DNA of 64,000 nucleotides from Terriglobia bacterium (GCA_020073385.1 JAIQFH010000016.1:1-64000); one strand, 5' to 3'; counted from the stretch's first letter, positions 36,690-45,358 are shown. A program made the numbers and translations. Notes: generated from the sequence alone by a model not told the origin.

Positions 36690-39239
36690 CTACTGCTGTT
36701 CGTGCGCGTGCTTGCGCAAAAGACTTTTGGGCCAGAATGTCAACTGCACCGATGAAGTGATGTTCGACTGCCTCGTGGGCGCGATGACTGGAAACGTCCA
36801 TGCCTCGTACTGCACTGCCGCAGAAACGCTGACGCTGGAGTGAACCCACAAATCTGCGCGCACACTAGCGTCCGCCAGCGTGCCGCCGCTCGGAATGAAT
36901 TCATGGCTGACTTTGAGATGCCTGAACTCAAACTGCAGTTTGTTTCGCGGGGTCAACCAGTACGATGTCCAGGCTTGTACACCCTGACCTTCCCGCCCGA
37001 CCCAATTTCCCATTAAATTGCCTGAGTTTGTGTAGCCAGATAGCCACGTAGGGTTGTAGTAAAAAAAACCTGAGCCGATGTTGCCGCCGATCGGGACATC
37101 GGTATAAACACCCTCGGCGCGGAAGTCGAGTTTTGAAAGCCCCGGCAGTCGCGGAATGTAGATTCCGGCCAGCCACGCAGCCACATCCGGTGCGACCAGA
37201 GGACTGATCGCATCGTGCTCGGTAAACCCGTCGGCATAGAGCGTCAGCGCATGCTTGATCCGGTAGCTGAAGTCGAGGCCGGAGCGGCGCGACCCCGGTT
37301 TATTCGGTTGCCCGGGATTCGTGTTGTCCGTCGAATAAACGCTTCGGAGAAACGTGTGCCATGTGAGTGGGTATCCCGGCCCGCCGTAGTCTGTAGTCCG
37401 CGACATGCCGAATTCAAAGTTCGGCGTTGGTTTGAAGCTGAATCGCTCTCCATGAACGATGGGTTCCGGATGCAGTGATGCCCCGTACTGCCCAACCAAC
37501 CCCAGCGGTGTAAACATGAATTGGTAGCCGGAATATTGCCCGAGGAAAAACTCCACTCGCATCGGTCCGAGTAGCCCAAAAATCCAAGGCAGCTTAAATG
37601 GCGTGATGCGATTGATGCGGAACATCGTCAGCGGGTCGGCGTTGTCGCTGAGCATCATTCCACCGCCCTCGTCCGGTCCCCACCACACACTCTGCTTGCC
37701 GTACGAGAGTTGCCAGTCCGACAGATTCATCGTGATGTAGGCATCGAGCAGGCGACCGCGGCTGATCGACGGAGTCGGCGAGTCGGGCGGCACCGGGAAT
37801 GGCGGCGGAATAATGTCGTGGCTGAAGTCTGCAATCGAGATAGCCTGGCGTGCTGTGAGCGGCAATGCAGGAGCAGAAGATGAATGTTGATATTCACTGC
37901 GTACGTAGATCGCAAACGGACCTTCCGTGGCCCAGCCCGATAATCCAGAAATGTTGTTGAACCCCTGCTGTTCCGGACGCCCGAAATCATTGAACAGCGT
38001 CTGTCCGAAGTGATAGCCATCCGTCAAGGGTTTGCCGACAATTTCGGTGCCCCGCGTGTAAGCTGATTCGATGCGGAACTCGCCATTGTCGCCACCTCCA
38101 AGAAGCTCCACATCATTGCCGAACTCCTTCATCAACTCCTGATAGAGCGTGGCGGCTTCGCTGTTTCCTTGGTCGTCGGTGATGCGATCGCCAGCCTCGC
38201 TCAATTGCCGGGCGCACTCGGTGCGCGTCCACGGGCGCATCGCGGCGATTGCGCTGTTGATGTATCCCAGCGCAGCCAGGCGCTCCAACGCTGGATACAC
38301 CCAGCTGTCGAGCGGCACATACGGCGACCCCATATATTTGGCTTGCCAGTGGAAAGTCCGTTCGGGATGAATCCCTGGAGCCTCCCATGTCGATCCCGGC
38401 AATTCGTAATTGTGATGTTTGCGGTAAACGTACTCGCTGGTGAGGTATCCGAGAGCTGTGCCGACCAGAACATCAGAGGGGAAGTGCTGCTTCGCCGTAA
38501 TCCGCGACGCACTCACCACCGTCGCCATTCCGTACGAAATGAACTTCATAAACGGGCCGGGATATTCATGCGCCACGATCCCCGCGATCGCCCACGTCGC
38601 CGCCGCATGTTCCGAGGGGAACGAAGATCCCGAACTCCAGAATGGCCCAGTACCGTTTCCCTGGAGCGGTCGCTGGCGACCCGTCGCAAATTTCAGCCCT
38701 TCAACCAAAATCAGAGAATCGACTGCCGCTTCCCCACTTAGGAATCCCGTCTCACGCTGGCGCTGACTATGTGTCAGTAGCCCGAGAAGATAGAGTCCAC
38801 CGGCGCCGCCCGCCATCGAATACGCGCCGTAATCCGAAAGATGTCGATAGCGAGTAAGGGTGTTGGGATCGTTTGAGAGGTGTCGGCTGGTGTCGCTGTC
38901 GGTCGCCAGCAATGCCGCTGCAAATCCTCCGAGCGGAACCAGCCATGTGGCATCGGAGAACCGCGCCTTCGCCGGACTTGTCCACAAACCGACCTGATCC
39001 TGGAATAGAGCGAATGGAAGGGTTGCGAGTTTGTTTTGCGTGTCTTTAGGGGCGGGTGCATCCGGAAGGATCTCACCATCCGGAACGTGAGGCTGGCTCT
39101 GATGATGATTCGCGGAAGAGTCGCCGCCCGCGTCAAACGAAGACGCGGATCGGTCCGTCTGCGCAAGCCCCACCGTTGTACCGGCGAACAAACACGTCGC
39201 GATGATCCTGGCCCACGTTCCTTCCACAAATCGCTTCAC
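36690..39239 (-). CDS. PAP2 phosphatase fused to a Wzi-like capsule-assembly outer-membrane domain
   Basis: The product is 849 residues. The GTG start has AAAGGA upstream. A signal peptide (ARIIATCLFAGTTVGLAQ) is followed by a PAP2 phosphatase domain (about 80-275) with all three signature parts: LKFATGRQRP, SSFPSEHAAATW and SRITAKQHFPSD. The C-terminal 550 residues match Wzi-like proteins, beginning with VPLDSWVYPALERLAALGYI and continuing with amphipathic beta strands (SDWQLSYGKQSVWWGPDEGGG, RVEFFLGQYSGYQFM, KLDFRAEGVYTDVP) to a final NKLQFEFRHLKVSHEF. Wzi anchors capsule polysaccharide at the outer membrane. Fusion to a lipid-phosphate phosphatase suggests lipid-pyrophosphate or polymer-end processing at the same site. 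It lies 9 bp after the exporter gene. Confidence 0.88.
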   Translation of the reverse strand: MKRFVEGTWARIIATCLFAGTTVGLAQTDRSASSFDAGGDSSANHHQSQPHVPDGEILPDAPAPKDTQNKLATLPFALFQDQVGLWTSPAKARFSDATWLVPLGGFAAALLATDSDTSRHLSNDPNTLTRYRHLSDYGAYSMAGGAGGLYLLGLLTHSQRQRETGFLSGEAAVDSLILVEGLKFATGRQRPLQGNGTGPFWSSGSSFPSEHAAATWAIAGIVAHEYPGPFMKFISYGMATVVSASRITAKQHFPSDVLVGTALGYLTSEYVYRKHHNYELPGSTWEAPGIHPERTFHWQAKYMGSPYVPLDSWVYPALERLAALGYINSAIAAMRPWTRTECARQLSEAGDRITDDQGNSEAATLYQELMKEFGNDVELLGGGDNGEFRIESAYTRGTEIVGKPLTDGYHFGQTLFNDFGRPEQQGFNNISGLSGWATEGPFAIYVRSEYQHSSSAPALPLTARQAISIADFSHDIIPPPFPVPPDSPTPSISRGRLLDAYITMNLSDWQLSYGKQSVWWGPDEGGGMMLSDNADPLTMFRINRITPFKLPWIFGLLGPMRVEFFLGQYSGYQFMFTPLGLVGQYGASLHPEPIVHGERFSFKPTPNFEFGMSRTTDYGGPGYPLTWHTFLRSVYSTDNTNPGQPNKPGSRRSGLDFSYRIKHALTLYADGFTEHDAISPLVAPDVAAWLAGIYIPRLPGLSKLDFRAEGVYTDVPIGGNIGSGFFYYNPTWLSGYTNSGNLMGNWVGREGQGVQAWTSYWLTPRNKLQFEFRHLKVSHEFIPSGGTLADASVRADLWVHSSVSVSAAVQYEAWTFPVIAPTRQSNITSSVQLTFWPKSLLRKHAHEQQ

Positions 39240-39248
39240 AGTCTTCCT

Positions 39249-42200
39249 TTAGTAATGTGCGGCGAGGATGGCACTGGTCGTGATGGAACTCAGGATTTGA
39301 GCGTTCTGAAACAATGTCTTCCAAATCGGCGGCCCTCCTAGAGCCCGTTCCGGCACGACCACCATATCCCCGGGTTGCAATGGCACATTCATGCCGTCCC
39401 CTGAAATCCAGAACGAACCGTGGTTCCCCAAGACAGTTCCGTTCGCGCGAATAACAAACGCCGCTCGCTTGTTGGCCAGATTCGTGGGTCCTCCGGCTTG
39501 CATCAGATACCACTTCGCACTCTTACCCGGCCGATACGCCACGGCAGTTGCGCCGTACACCTGTCCCTGCACCATCACATAGCTGGGACGCTTTGGAACG
39601 ACAAGAACATCTCCTGCCCGTACCGTGATGTCACGCGGTGTGTTCGCCCATTCCTTGAAGTTCGATGAGACCTGGATCGTCACTCTGCCGACCGGAGGGC
39701 TGGTCATCAAATCGTCAAGTGCGGTTTGCCATTGCACAAGGGCCGACCCTGCGGAAGCTTTTTCATCTGGGTCGTTCGTACTGGCTGCGGTTAGTTTCAA
39801 AGCGGTTTGCTGTTCGCGAATTCTTTGCACCAGCTCGCCATGGGACCTTTGCTCGAGCTTCTGCACTTCCGATCGCAGCAAGACTGCACCGTAGGGATAC
39901 GCAGCGGGCGCAAAGCCGCCGGCGCGGGTGAGCACCGAACTCAACCGTTCTCCCGGACGAATGCCATAGCTACCCGGACGCACGACTTCGCCACGGATCG
40001 AAATGGACGCCCCGAGATCGTTCCATCCCGCAATCTGCGGAACGGTCAACACGTCGCCGTTGTTCAATTCGAGGTTCTCTTTCGGCGCTCCGGCCATCGC
40101 ATCCGCTAAGACGATACTTTCCTGATTACCTGTGACCTCTTTCTCGTCTTGCCACGAATAGTGAGTCAAGTCAGCTGTTTTCGTGTTAGCACTTGGTTTC
40201 AGTCCTCCAGCTGCACGAATGAGATCAGAAATACGCATCTCCGCGGTCAATGGGTAGCGTCCCGGCCGCGCCACTTCGCCGCGCACGTAAACGGTCGCCG
40301 GTTCAACCGCCGCCGCATTTTTATGAATTAGCACTCGATCCCGCGAGTGCAGCACAATGTCGTCTTGGGGATTTCCATCAAGGGCACTGCTCAGCTTCAC
40401 ATTCACGATCTTCAGCGTGCTATCGGGCAGATATCGAAAGACTTGGGCATCACCCTCCGCCGCGTCCGGGGCCAATCCACCAGCCATATGAATCGCATCG
40501 CTGAGGTGAATGTCTCCCTTGGTCCGATAGGTGCCAGGGGCGCGTACATCGCCCCACACGGAAACGTCAGGCGGATTCTCAAAGTCATACCGTCCGAAGA
40601 ACTCCACGGTGTCGAGAGGTTTCAACTCAGGAGATTCCGCAGGATTCGCCAGAGCATCTGCCACACTGAAGCTCTGCACTTGAGGCCGGTAGTCCGGCGA
40701 ACTGAGCCGGACGATTTGCCCGTACTGCAAAGCTGGTTCCGGCAGTAAGTCCTTGTAGGAAGCCACCAGGTCCGTAACTCGCATACCCTCGTGAAAGGAG
40801 TACTTGCCCGGCCGGATGACATGTCCTTCGAGGTACACGGCGTCTTGGTTATACGGAGCAATTGGGAAAATTCGGATCTTGTCGGCGTCCTGCACCTGGA
40901 ACGATTCCAACTGCTTGATAGCTTCGCTGCTCAAATCATTTGAAGGGACGTCGAGACTAATCATTGTTTGTTTCTGATGCGCAATCGTTCGCTGAACCTC
41001 GATGTGTCCCAGCGCAGCAGTGGGGAGTAGTCCACCTGCGAGGGCGATTACATCCGCTAGCGATTTTTCACCTCTCTGTTCGTAAAGCGCAGGCCGCCGG
41101 ACCATTCCCTCAATCGTGATTTCAGGGCCCAGGGGCGGAACAAGGACTGTGTCGCCGCTCTCCAAATGCTGCATGTCGTTTTTCACACCGTGCAACAGCA
41201 GATCGTAGACGTCCACCTCTTGCACCAGAGTGTTGCCGCGATAATGCTTCAAAATTCGCAGCGAGCCGCGGCCCGTCGGCCCTCCTGCGGCGAATAGGGC
41301 GTTCAATGGAGTCGAAAGGGAACTAACGTCGTACGCTCCAGGCCGTACCACGTCGCCGACGATGTACACCCGGACCGTCCGCAGCCGCGACAAGGAAACA
41401 TCTGCCGAGACATCCTGAAATTGCGTACGCAGGTTCTTCTGCACCGATTGCTGCACTTCGCCCAGCGACTTGCCCGCCACCAGTACGGGGCCCACTTCCG
41501 GCAGACTCACACGGCCTTCGCGATCGACCACTTGGTTGAATTTCCGCGATACGCCGCCCCACAAATCGATGGAAATCCCATCGCCGGGCCCGAGCACATA
41601 CTCAGGACCAACGGGCATGTCCATGGGAATCATTTGCAGATCGCGCTTTCCGTTTTCGAAAATCTGCATCCCGAAGCGTTCCAGCGCGGGTGGCCGCGGT
41701 ACGGCCTGCAGATACATGTCATACAGGGAGGGGATCCGTTCGTAGGGGTTCGGCCTGCGCACCATCCTCTGCGTAGGACTCACCGCTTCTCGTGCGCGCT
41801 GCGCGCTCCACTGCTGCCTGCGGCTGTCCGTGTCCGAGTTGGCATCGTTAGCACCTGATGCGTTCAATGTGTCGAGATAAGAACTCGAGTTGGCGGTTCC
41901 GGATGCGTCTGATGAATTTCCGCCTGATTCCGGACTGCGACTCTCGCCCATGAAGTCCGAACTCAGGTTCAAGTCTTGCTGCGACGGCGCTTGACCCCGG
42001 CTCTGTAAGGCATGCCCGTCTAAGCTCTGGCTACTGGAAGACTCCGCCTCGTCCGTCAATTCCGAATCCTGCCCGCTCGTTCGCAGCAATCCAGGAGTGT
42101 TGTTTCCAGGTGACACGGGCTCACTTGGCATGGTGGGCGGAACTGGCATTGGACCTTCGGGCTCCGTAGTGCCGGGGACTCCATTCGTGCCGGGCCTCTG

Positions 42201-42797
42201 GGCCGGCACCTCCTCAATCGAAGAACCGTTGGCAGTGCTCGTCGGACAGCTTGGGGCCAGCGGATCGCAGTACTGCGTTTTCTCCAGTTCTCTTTGCTGC
42301 TGCCGCGACCGTGCCCGTGACGCTTCTTCGCCCTGAGCAATCCACTTCGCCCGCTCACGGATCAAGAACTGTTGCTCCTGCCCCATGGGCGACTCGGGGT
42401 TTACGGTTGGCTTGATATACCCATACTTCTGAACCAGCGTCGTAGCCAAAGACCGAAACGTAACATCATTTTCCAGACGATCGAAAATCGCTTCGTCCGT
42501 CAGATCGGCATCTGCAATGAGTTGGCCATGTTCCGTAGCGTCTTTTGCGATCCAGCGCTTTAACTCGACCATCAGGCCTGGATCTCTGTGCAGAATCATA
42601 ACCAACTGACCGACCGAAGCCGCGACCCGCGCCATGTTCTGCCGGTCCAACTCTGATTGTGGAATTTGTTGCGGTCGCGTCTGTGACAGCACAGCAGTGC
42701 TGACCAGCGCGAAAGCACAACACAGCGCTGCGTTTCGCCCTCGAGCGGTAAGGGTGTTACTCAACCTCGCACATCGCACCACTGTTTGCTTGCTCAA
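39249..42797 (-). CDS. Wza-type outer-membrane polysaccharide exporter with about seven SLBB repeats
   Basis: The product is 1,182 residues from the TTG at 42797, chosen because GGGGAG lies about 9 nt upstream; a GTG at 42917 would lie inside the upstream gene. Layout: signal peptide (NAALCCAFALVSTAVLSQ), a Gln/Arg- and Pro/Ser-rich low-complexity stretch (about 140-330), a polysaccharide-export domain (YVLGPGDGISIDLWGG, GRVSLPEVGPVLVAG) and then seven SLBB-like repeats, each built like GxVxRPGxY...L..aGG (for example VGDVVRPGAYDV, EGMVRRPALYEQ, WGDVRAPGTYRT, RGEVARPGRYPL, RGEVVRPGSYGI). Usual Wza proteins have two or three SLBB domains and about 380 residues. No lipobox is obvious. It forms the export channel with the Wzz-like protein. 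Confidence 0.9.
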   Translation of the reverse strand: MSKQTVVRCARLSNTLTARGRNAALCCAFALVSTAVLSQTRPQQIPQSELDRQNMARVAASVGQLVMILHRDPGLMVELKRWIAKDATEHGQLIADADLTDEAIFDRLENDVTFRSLATTLVQKYGYIKPTVNPESPMGQEQQFLIRERAKWIAQGEEASRARSRQQQRELEKTQYCDPLAPSCPTSTANGSSIEEVPAQRPGTNGVPGTTEPEGPMPVPPTMPSEPVSPGNNTPGLLRTSGQDSELTDEAESSSSQSLDGHALQSRGQAPSQQDLNLSSDFMGESRSPESGGNSSDASGTANSSSYLDTLNASGANDANSDTDSRRQQWSAQRAREAVSPTQRMVRRPNPYERIPSLYDMYLQAVPRPPALERFGMQIFENGKRDLQMIPMDMPVGPEYVLGPGDGISIDLWGGVSRKFNQVVDREGRVSLPEVGPVLVAGKSLGEVQQSVQKNLRTQFQDVSADVSLSRLRTVRVYIVGDVVRPGAYDVSSLSTPLNALFAAGGPTGRGSLRILKHYRGNTLVQEVDVYDLLLHGVKNDMQHLESGDTVLVPPLGPEITIEGMVRRPALYEQRGEKSLADVIALAGGLLPTAALGHIEVQRTIAHQKQTMISLDVPSNDLSSEAIKQLESFQVQDADKIRIFPIAPYNQDAVYLEGHVIRPGKYSFHEGMRVTDLVASYKDLLPEPALQYGQIVRLSSPDYRPQVQSFSVADALANPAESPELKPLDTVEFFGRYDFENPPDVSVWGDVRAPGTYRTKGDIHLSDAIHMAGGLAPDAAEGDAQVFRYLPDSTLKIVNVKLSSALDGNPQDDIVLHSRDRVLIHKNAAAVEPATVYVRGEVARPGRYPLTAEMRISDLIRAAGGLKPSANTKTADLTHYSWQDEKEVTGNQESIVLADAMAGAPKENLELNNGDVLTVPQIAGWNDLGASISIRGEVVRPGSYGIRPGERLSSVLTRAGGFAPAAYPYGAVLLRSEVQKLEQRSHGELVQRIREQQTALKLTAASTNDPDEKASAGSALVQWQTALDDLMTSPPVGRVTIQVSSNFKEWANTPRDITVRAGDVLVVPKRPSYVMVQGQVYGATAVAYRPGKSAKWYLMQAGGPTNLANKRAAFVIRANGTVLGNHGSFWISGDGMNVPLQPGDMVVVPERALGGPPIWKTLFQNAQILSSITTSAILAAHY

Positions 42798-42870
42798 CCG
42801 CGTTGCTCCCCGTGCTCGAATTGTCTTGCGAAGCAGCGGGCCTGTCGACGCTGCAACGCGCGCGCTGCGC

Positions 42871-43251
42871 CTACATTCTCCCCAGTCCCACCAAGCCGGG
42901 CTTTTCTCGTATTGCACTTAAGACCCCAGCTTCGGAACTCTCGACCGGCCGATTCCGTATGTCGATCATTGCCCAGTAATAAACGCCGCGATTTTGTTCG
43001 GGCGCCAGGGCTAGTATCCGCATCCGCGGATACCGCCCCAGGAGAAACCCGCACTGACCCAGCGGCCGCTCCGGTTCTTCCAATGCCAAGATCAGGACGT
43101 CAGGTTGCGTTTGTTCGACTGCTTCATTCAGGTCCTCATCCTTGACGACCTCCCCGACGATCTCAATGTCCGACTGGTCTGCAATCGTTGCCATTAACAT
43201 CTCCCGCATCAGGCGAGGCCGGTTCGCAACCAGGACGCGCACGCGTTTCAA
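42871..43251 (-). CDS. Degenerate receiver-domain protein heading the exopolysaccharide operon
   Basis: The product is 126 residues. A TTG start has GGGGAG 7 nt upstream. The fold reads as a NarL-type receiver (VRVLVANRPRLMREMLMATIA, IEIVGEVVKDEDLNEAVEQ, PDVLILALEEPE). Two features needed for phosphorylation are missing: the acidic pair is N10-R11 and the phosphoacceptor Asp position is Ala (A56). There is no DNA-binding domain. It is therefore probably a phosphorylation-independent, protein-binding module, as in known pseudo-receivers. It is the first gene after the operon promoter, 73 bp before the exporter gene, which suggests a regulatory role in polysaccharide production. Confidence 0.75.
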   Translation of the reverse strand: MKRVRVLVANRPRLMREMLMATIADQSDIEIVGEVVKDEDLNEAVEQTQPDVLILALEEPERPLGQCGFLLGRYPRMRILALAPEQNRGVYYWAMIDIRNRPVESSEAGVLSAIREKPGLVGLGRM

Positions 43252-43280
43252 AAGTGCTCTCCCCTTGCTCGACGAATTGG

Positions 43281-43308
43281 ATTATGAGGGAATACTGCAG
43301 AATCACAA
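43281..43308 (-). promoter_or_regulatory. Candidate promoter of the exopolysaccharide operon
   Basis: On the minus strand TTGTGA (43308-43303) and CATAAT (43286-43281) are separated by 16 bp. A start near 43274 would leave a leader of about 23 nt containing the GGGGAG ribosome-binding site of the first gene. Confidence 0.45.
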
Positions 43309-43372
43309 GGTTCAATGAAGAGCCATAATGCCGCGATAACGTACTATCGATGATTCCGCATGAACTGGTACT

Positions 43373-43393
43373 CCAGTACTACGAAAGTACTGG
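43373..43393. promoter_or_regulatory. Inverted repeat upstream of the exopolysaccharide promoter
   Basis: CCAGTACT and AGTACTGG form a perfect 8-bp dyad with a 5-bp spacer, about 65 bp upstream of the -35 element. An adjacent overlapping half (ACTGGTACTCCAGT, about 43364-43377) makes a second, smaller dyad. This is a good candidate for an activator or repressor site. Confidence 0.45.
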
Positions 43394-43451
43394 TGCATTA
43401 CATAACTAATGATTTTCCCTGCGGTTGGAGATTCAACAGGAGCAACGCACC

Positions 43452-43486
43452 AAAAAAATGCCGAGCAATCCGCTGGGTTGCTCGGC
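43452..43486 (-). terminator. Intrinsic terminator of the LEA-like gene
   Basis: A 9-bp stem (GCCGAGCAA/TTGCTCGGC, 43460-43468 and 43478-43486) with a 9-nt loop is followed on the minus strand by a run of seven T residues after one A. It begins 20 bp past the stop codon at 43506. This is the clearest rho-independent terminator in the window. Confidence 0.8.
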
Positions 43487-43505
43487 AAAAAAGTGGTGAT
43501 ACGAT

Positions 43506-43784
43506 CTACTTCGAGCCGGTCTTGTCTTCGACTTTCTTGGCGGTTTGCCGCGTCTTTTCCGCGGACTTGTTAACTGCTTTCCTCGTCTCGTGCTTCACTT
43601 TATGTTCCGTTTGTTTGGCGGTCTTCTTGGTTGCGCGCCCAACGTCCCTGGCAGCGTCCTTGATGGATTGTCCCGCATCTTTCATATCCTGCTTCGGGCT
43701 CTGCATATCTTGTGCTAAAGCAGTGCCGCCGCTCATCAGGACAAGCAGCAAAGAAGCTGCGAGAATGCCGTTTCGTGGATTCAT
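43506..43784 (-). CDS. Secreted LEA-like helical protein
   Basis: The product is 92 residues from the ATG at 43784, which has AAGGAG 4-5 nt upstream; the longer frame to 43847 is unsupported. The signal peptide is GILAASLLLVLMSGGTALAQ. The mature part is almost all Lys, Asp, Ala, Thr and Glu in amphipathic helical repeats (KQDMKDAGQSIKDAARDVG, KKTAKQTEHKVKH, AEKTRQTAKKVEDKTG), like LEA-4 or apolipoprotein-type proteins. Such proteins are linked to desiccation or envelope stress. Exact function is unknown. It has its own terminator and a YtxH gene nearby. Confidence 0.75.
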   Translation of the reverse strand: MNPRNGILAASLLLVLMSGGTALAQDMQSPKQDMKDAGQSIKDAARDVGRATKKTAKQTEHKVKHETRKAVNKSAEKTRQTAKKVEDKTGSK

Positions 43785-43888
43785 GAAGCTCCTTCTGATT
43801 GGATTGAATGGGAAAACTAAGAGAGCCGGAAAACTGATCCGGCCCACTTTTTACATTTATGTTACTGCAAGATGTTATTGCAGGGAAG

Positions 43889-44215
43889 CTAGCGGATGTC
43901 TGTGCCCGTCGCGTAAGCTTCGGCGCGTCCTCTTACTTTGTCGCTGATGTTCTGCACTTTGTCGCTAATGCTGTTTCGCAATTCCGCACCGCTCGACGGC
44001 GCAAGCAACATTCCCGCCGCGACCCCGACCCCGATGCCGGCGGCGAAACTCGCGATATTTCGAAGAGTCTGCCCTTCGCTCGGATAGATCACGCTCCGTG
44101 TATTATCGGCGAGTCGCGATGCTCGATCCGATACACGATCCACTCGGTCGGCTGTCTCGTCCATGATGTAAACAACTGACTTCAAAATCGATTTCACAAA
44201 CCTGTCTATTTTCAT
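43889..44215 (-). CDS. YtxH-domain membrane protein
   Basis: The product is 108 residues; AAAGGA lies about 10 nt before the ATG. An N-terminal amphipathic part (VYIMDETADRVDRVSDRASRL) is followed by one glycine-rich transmembrane segment (SFAAGIGVGVAAGMLLAPSSG, written here as the YtxH core) and a charged helical tail (RNSISDKVQNISDKVRGRAE). This is the usual YtxH layout, seen in general-stress proteins of Bacillus and many soil bacteria. It is adjacent to the LEA-like gene and divergent from hemQ. Role unknown beyond stress association. Confidence 0.85.
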   Translation of the reverse strand: MKIDRFVKSILKSVVYIMDETADRVDRVSDRASRLADNTRSVIYPSEGQTLRNIASFAAGIGVGVAAGMLLAPSSGAELRNSISDKVQNISDKVRGRAEAYATGTDIR

Positions 44216-44435
44216 GGCTGATTCATCCTTTCTCTTCTTCTTGGAGCGTAAGCGTCGCGATACCGGCTGTCATTCCGGAAAACCTTGTAGTTGAAGGAAC
44301 AGGTCCGGGTATTTGGTCCTTCCATGCTGAAGAACTATAAAGATAGTTCGGTCCTCCTGGCGGGTGTTCGGAGTCAGTGCCGCGATACAATAAAGGCTCG
44401 GTTCCAGGCTGTGTAATGTCCCATAAGAGGCCCCA

Positions 44436-45293
44436 ATGACGACCACTCACGCTCCTCGTCCCCAGGCCGCTGCGGAAGTTCCAGCAGTGCCACTCACCAC
44501 CGAAGGCTACAGTGTTCTGCACCAGATGCTGCGCCTCCGCTGGCCGGCATGGCGTGCACTGCCCGCTCCGGAGAGATCCGCGATCGCCCAGGAAGCCTCG
44601 GAGGCGTTGCTCGCGATGGAGAAACATTCCCCGGGGCAATCCGCCCTCTACTCGCTCATCGGGCACAAAGGCGACCTCATGCTGATTCACTTCCGCGACT
44701 CTTTCGCTGATTTGAACCAGGCCGAGCTCAAACTCGCCAATCTACGCCTGAGCGATTACCTCGAGCCGACCACTTCCTATCTGTCCATCATCGAACTGGG
44801 ACTGTACGAGTCGACACTGAAGATCTACAAAGAACTGATGGACCAGGGTATTGAGCCCCATTCTGACCAATGGAAAGCAGAGATCGAGTGCAAGCTCGAT
44901 CGCCACAAAGAGGCCATGAAGCCTCGCCTTTATCCGGACATTCCGCCGAACCGTTACGCCTGCTTCTATCCCATGGACCGCCGCCGAGGAGAAGACAAGA
45001 ACTGGTACAAACTTCCCATCGAAGAGCGTGCCCGCCAGATGAACGATCACGGATTGGTCGGTCGCCGCTATGCCGGAGAAGTGAAACAAATCATCACCGG
45101 CTCAATCGGCTTCGACGATTGGGAGTGGGGCGTCGACCTTTTTGCCGATAATCCCCTGGTCTTCAAAAAACTGATTTACGAAATGCGATTCGACGAAGTC
45201 AGCGCAGTCTACGCACTTTTCGGACACTTCTATGTCGGTGTACGGGTGCCCGCGGCATCGCTCGCAAAGTTGCTGAGCGGCGAACTCCCGTAG
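44436..45293 (+). CDS. hemQ: Coproheme decarboxylase HemQ (chlorite-dismutase family)
   Basis: The enzyme decarboxylates coproheme III to heme b in the coproporphyrin-dependent pathway. The 285-residue product has the chlorite dismutase-like fold. Catalytic-tyrosine motif CFYPMDRRRGEDKNWY (Y178), proximal H205 in MNDHGLVGRRYAG, and ITGSIGFDDWEWGVDLF and LIYEMRFDEVSA are as expected. The N-terminal 25 residues are Pro/Ala-rich and probably disordered. HemQ is usual in Firmicutes and Actinobacteria but is also found in acidobacteria. No other heme genes are in the window. Downstream, 102 bp away, is an AhpD-like gene on the same strand. Confidence 0.93.
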   Translation: MTTTHAPRPQAAAEVPAVPLTTEGYSVLHQMLRLRWPAWRALPAPERSAIAQEASEALLAMEKHSPGQSALYSLIGHKGDLMLIHFRDSFADLNQAELKLANLRLSDYLEPTTSYLSIIELGLYESTLKIYKELMDQGIEPHSDQWKAEIECKLDRHKEAMKPRLYPDIPPNRYACFYPMDRRRGEDKNWYKLPIEERARQMNDHGLVGRRYAGEVKQIITGSIGFDDWEWGVDLFADNPLVFKKLIYEMRFDEVSAVYALFGHFYVGVRVPAASLAKLLSGELP

Positions 45294-45320
45294 AATGCTC
45301 CCCGGAAGGCGGAGCGAGTT

Positions 45321-45358
45321 CTCCGCGATCTCAGCGGATTTTCTCAGCGCCCTCTGCG
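45321..45358 (+). repeat. Four CTCNGCG direct repeats between hemQ and the AhpD-like gene
   Basis: CTCCGCG (45321), CTCAGCG (45330), CTCAGCG (45343) and CTCTGCG (45352) have start-to-start spacings of 9, 13 and 9 bp in the 102-bp gap. The pair unit suggests an ancestral duplication. Function is unknown. Confidence 0.55.
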
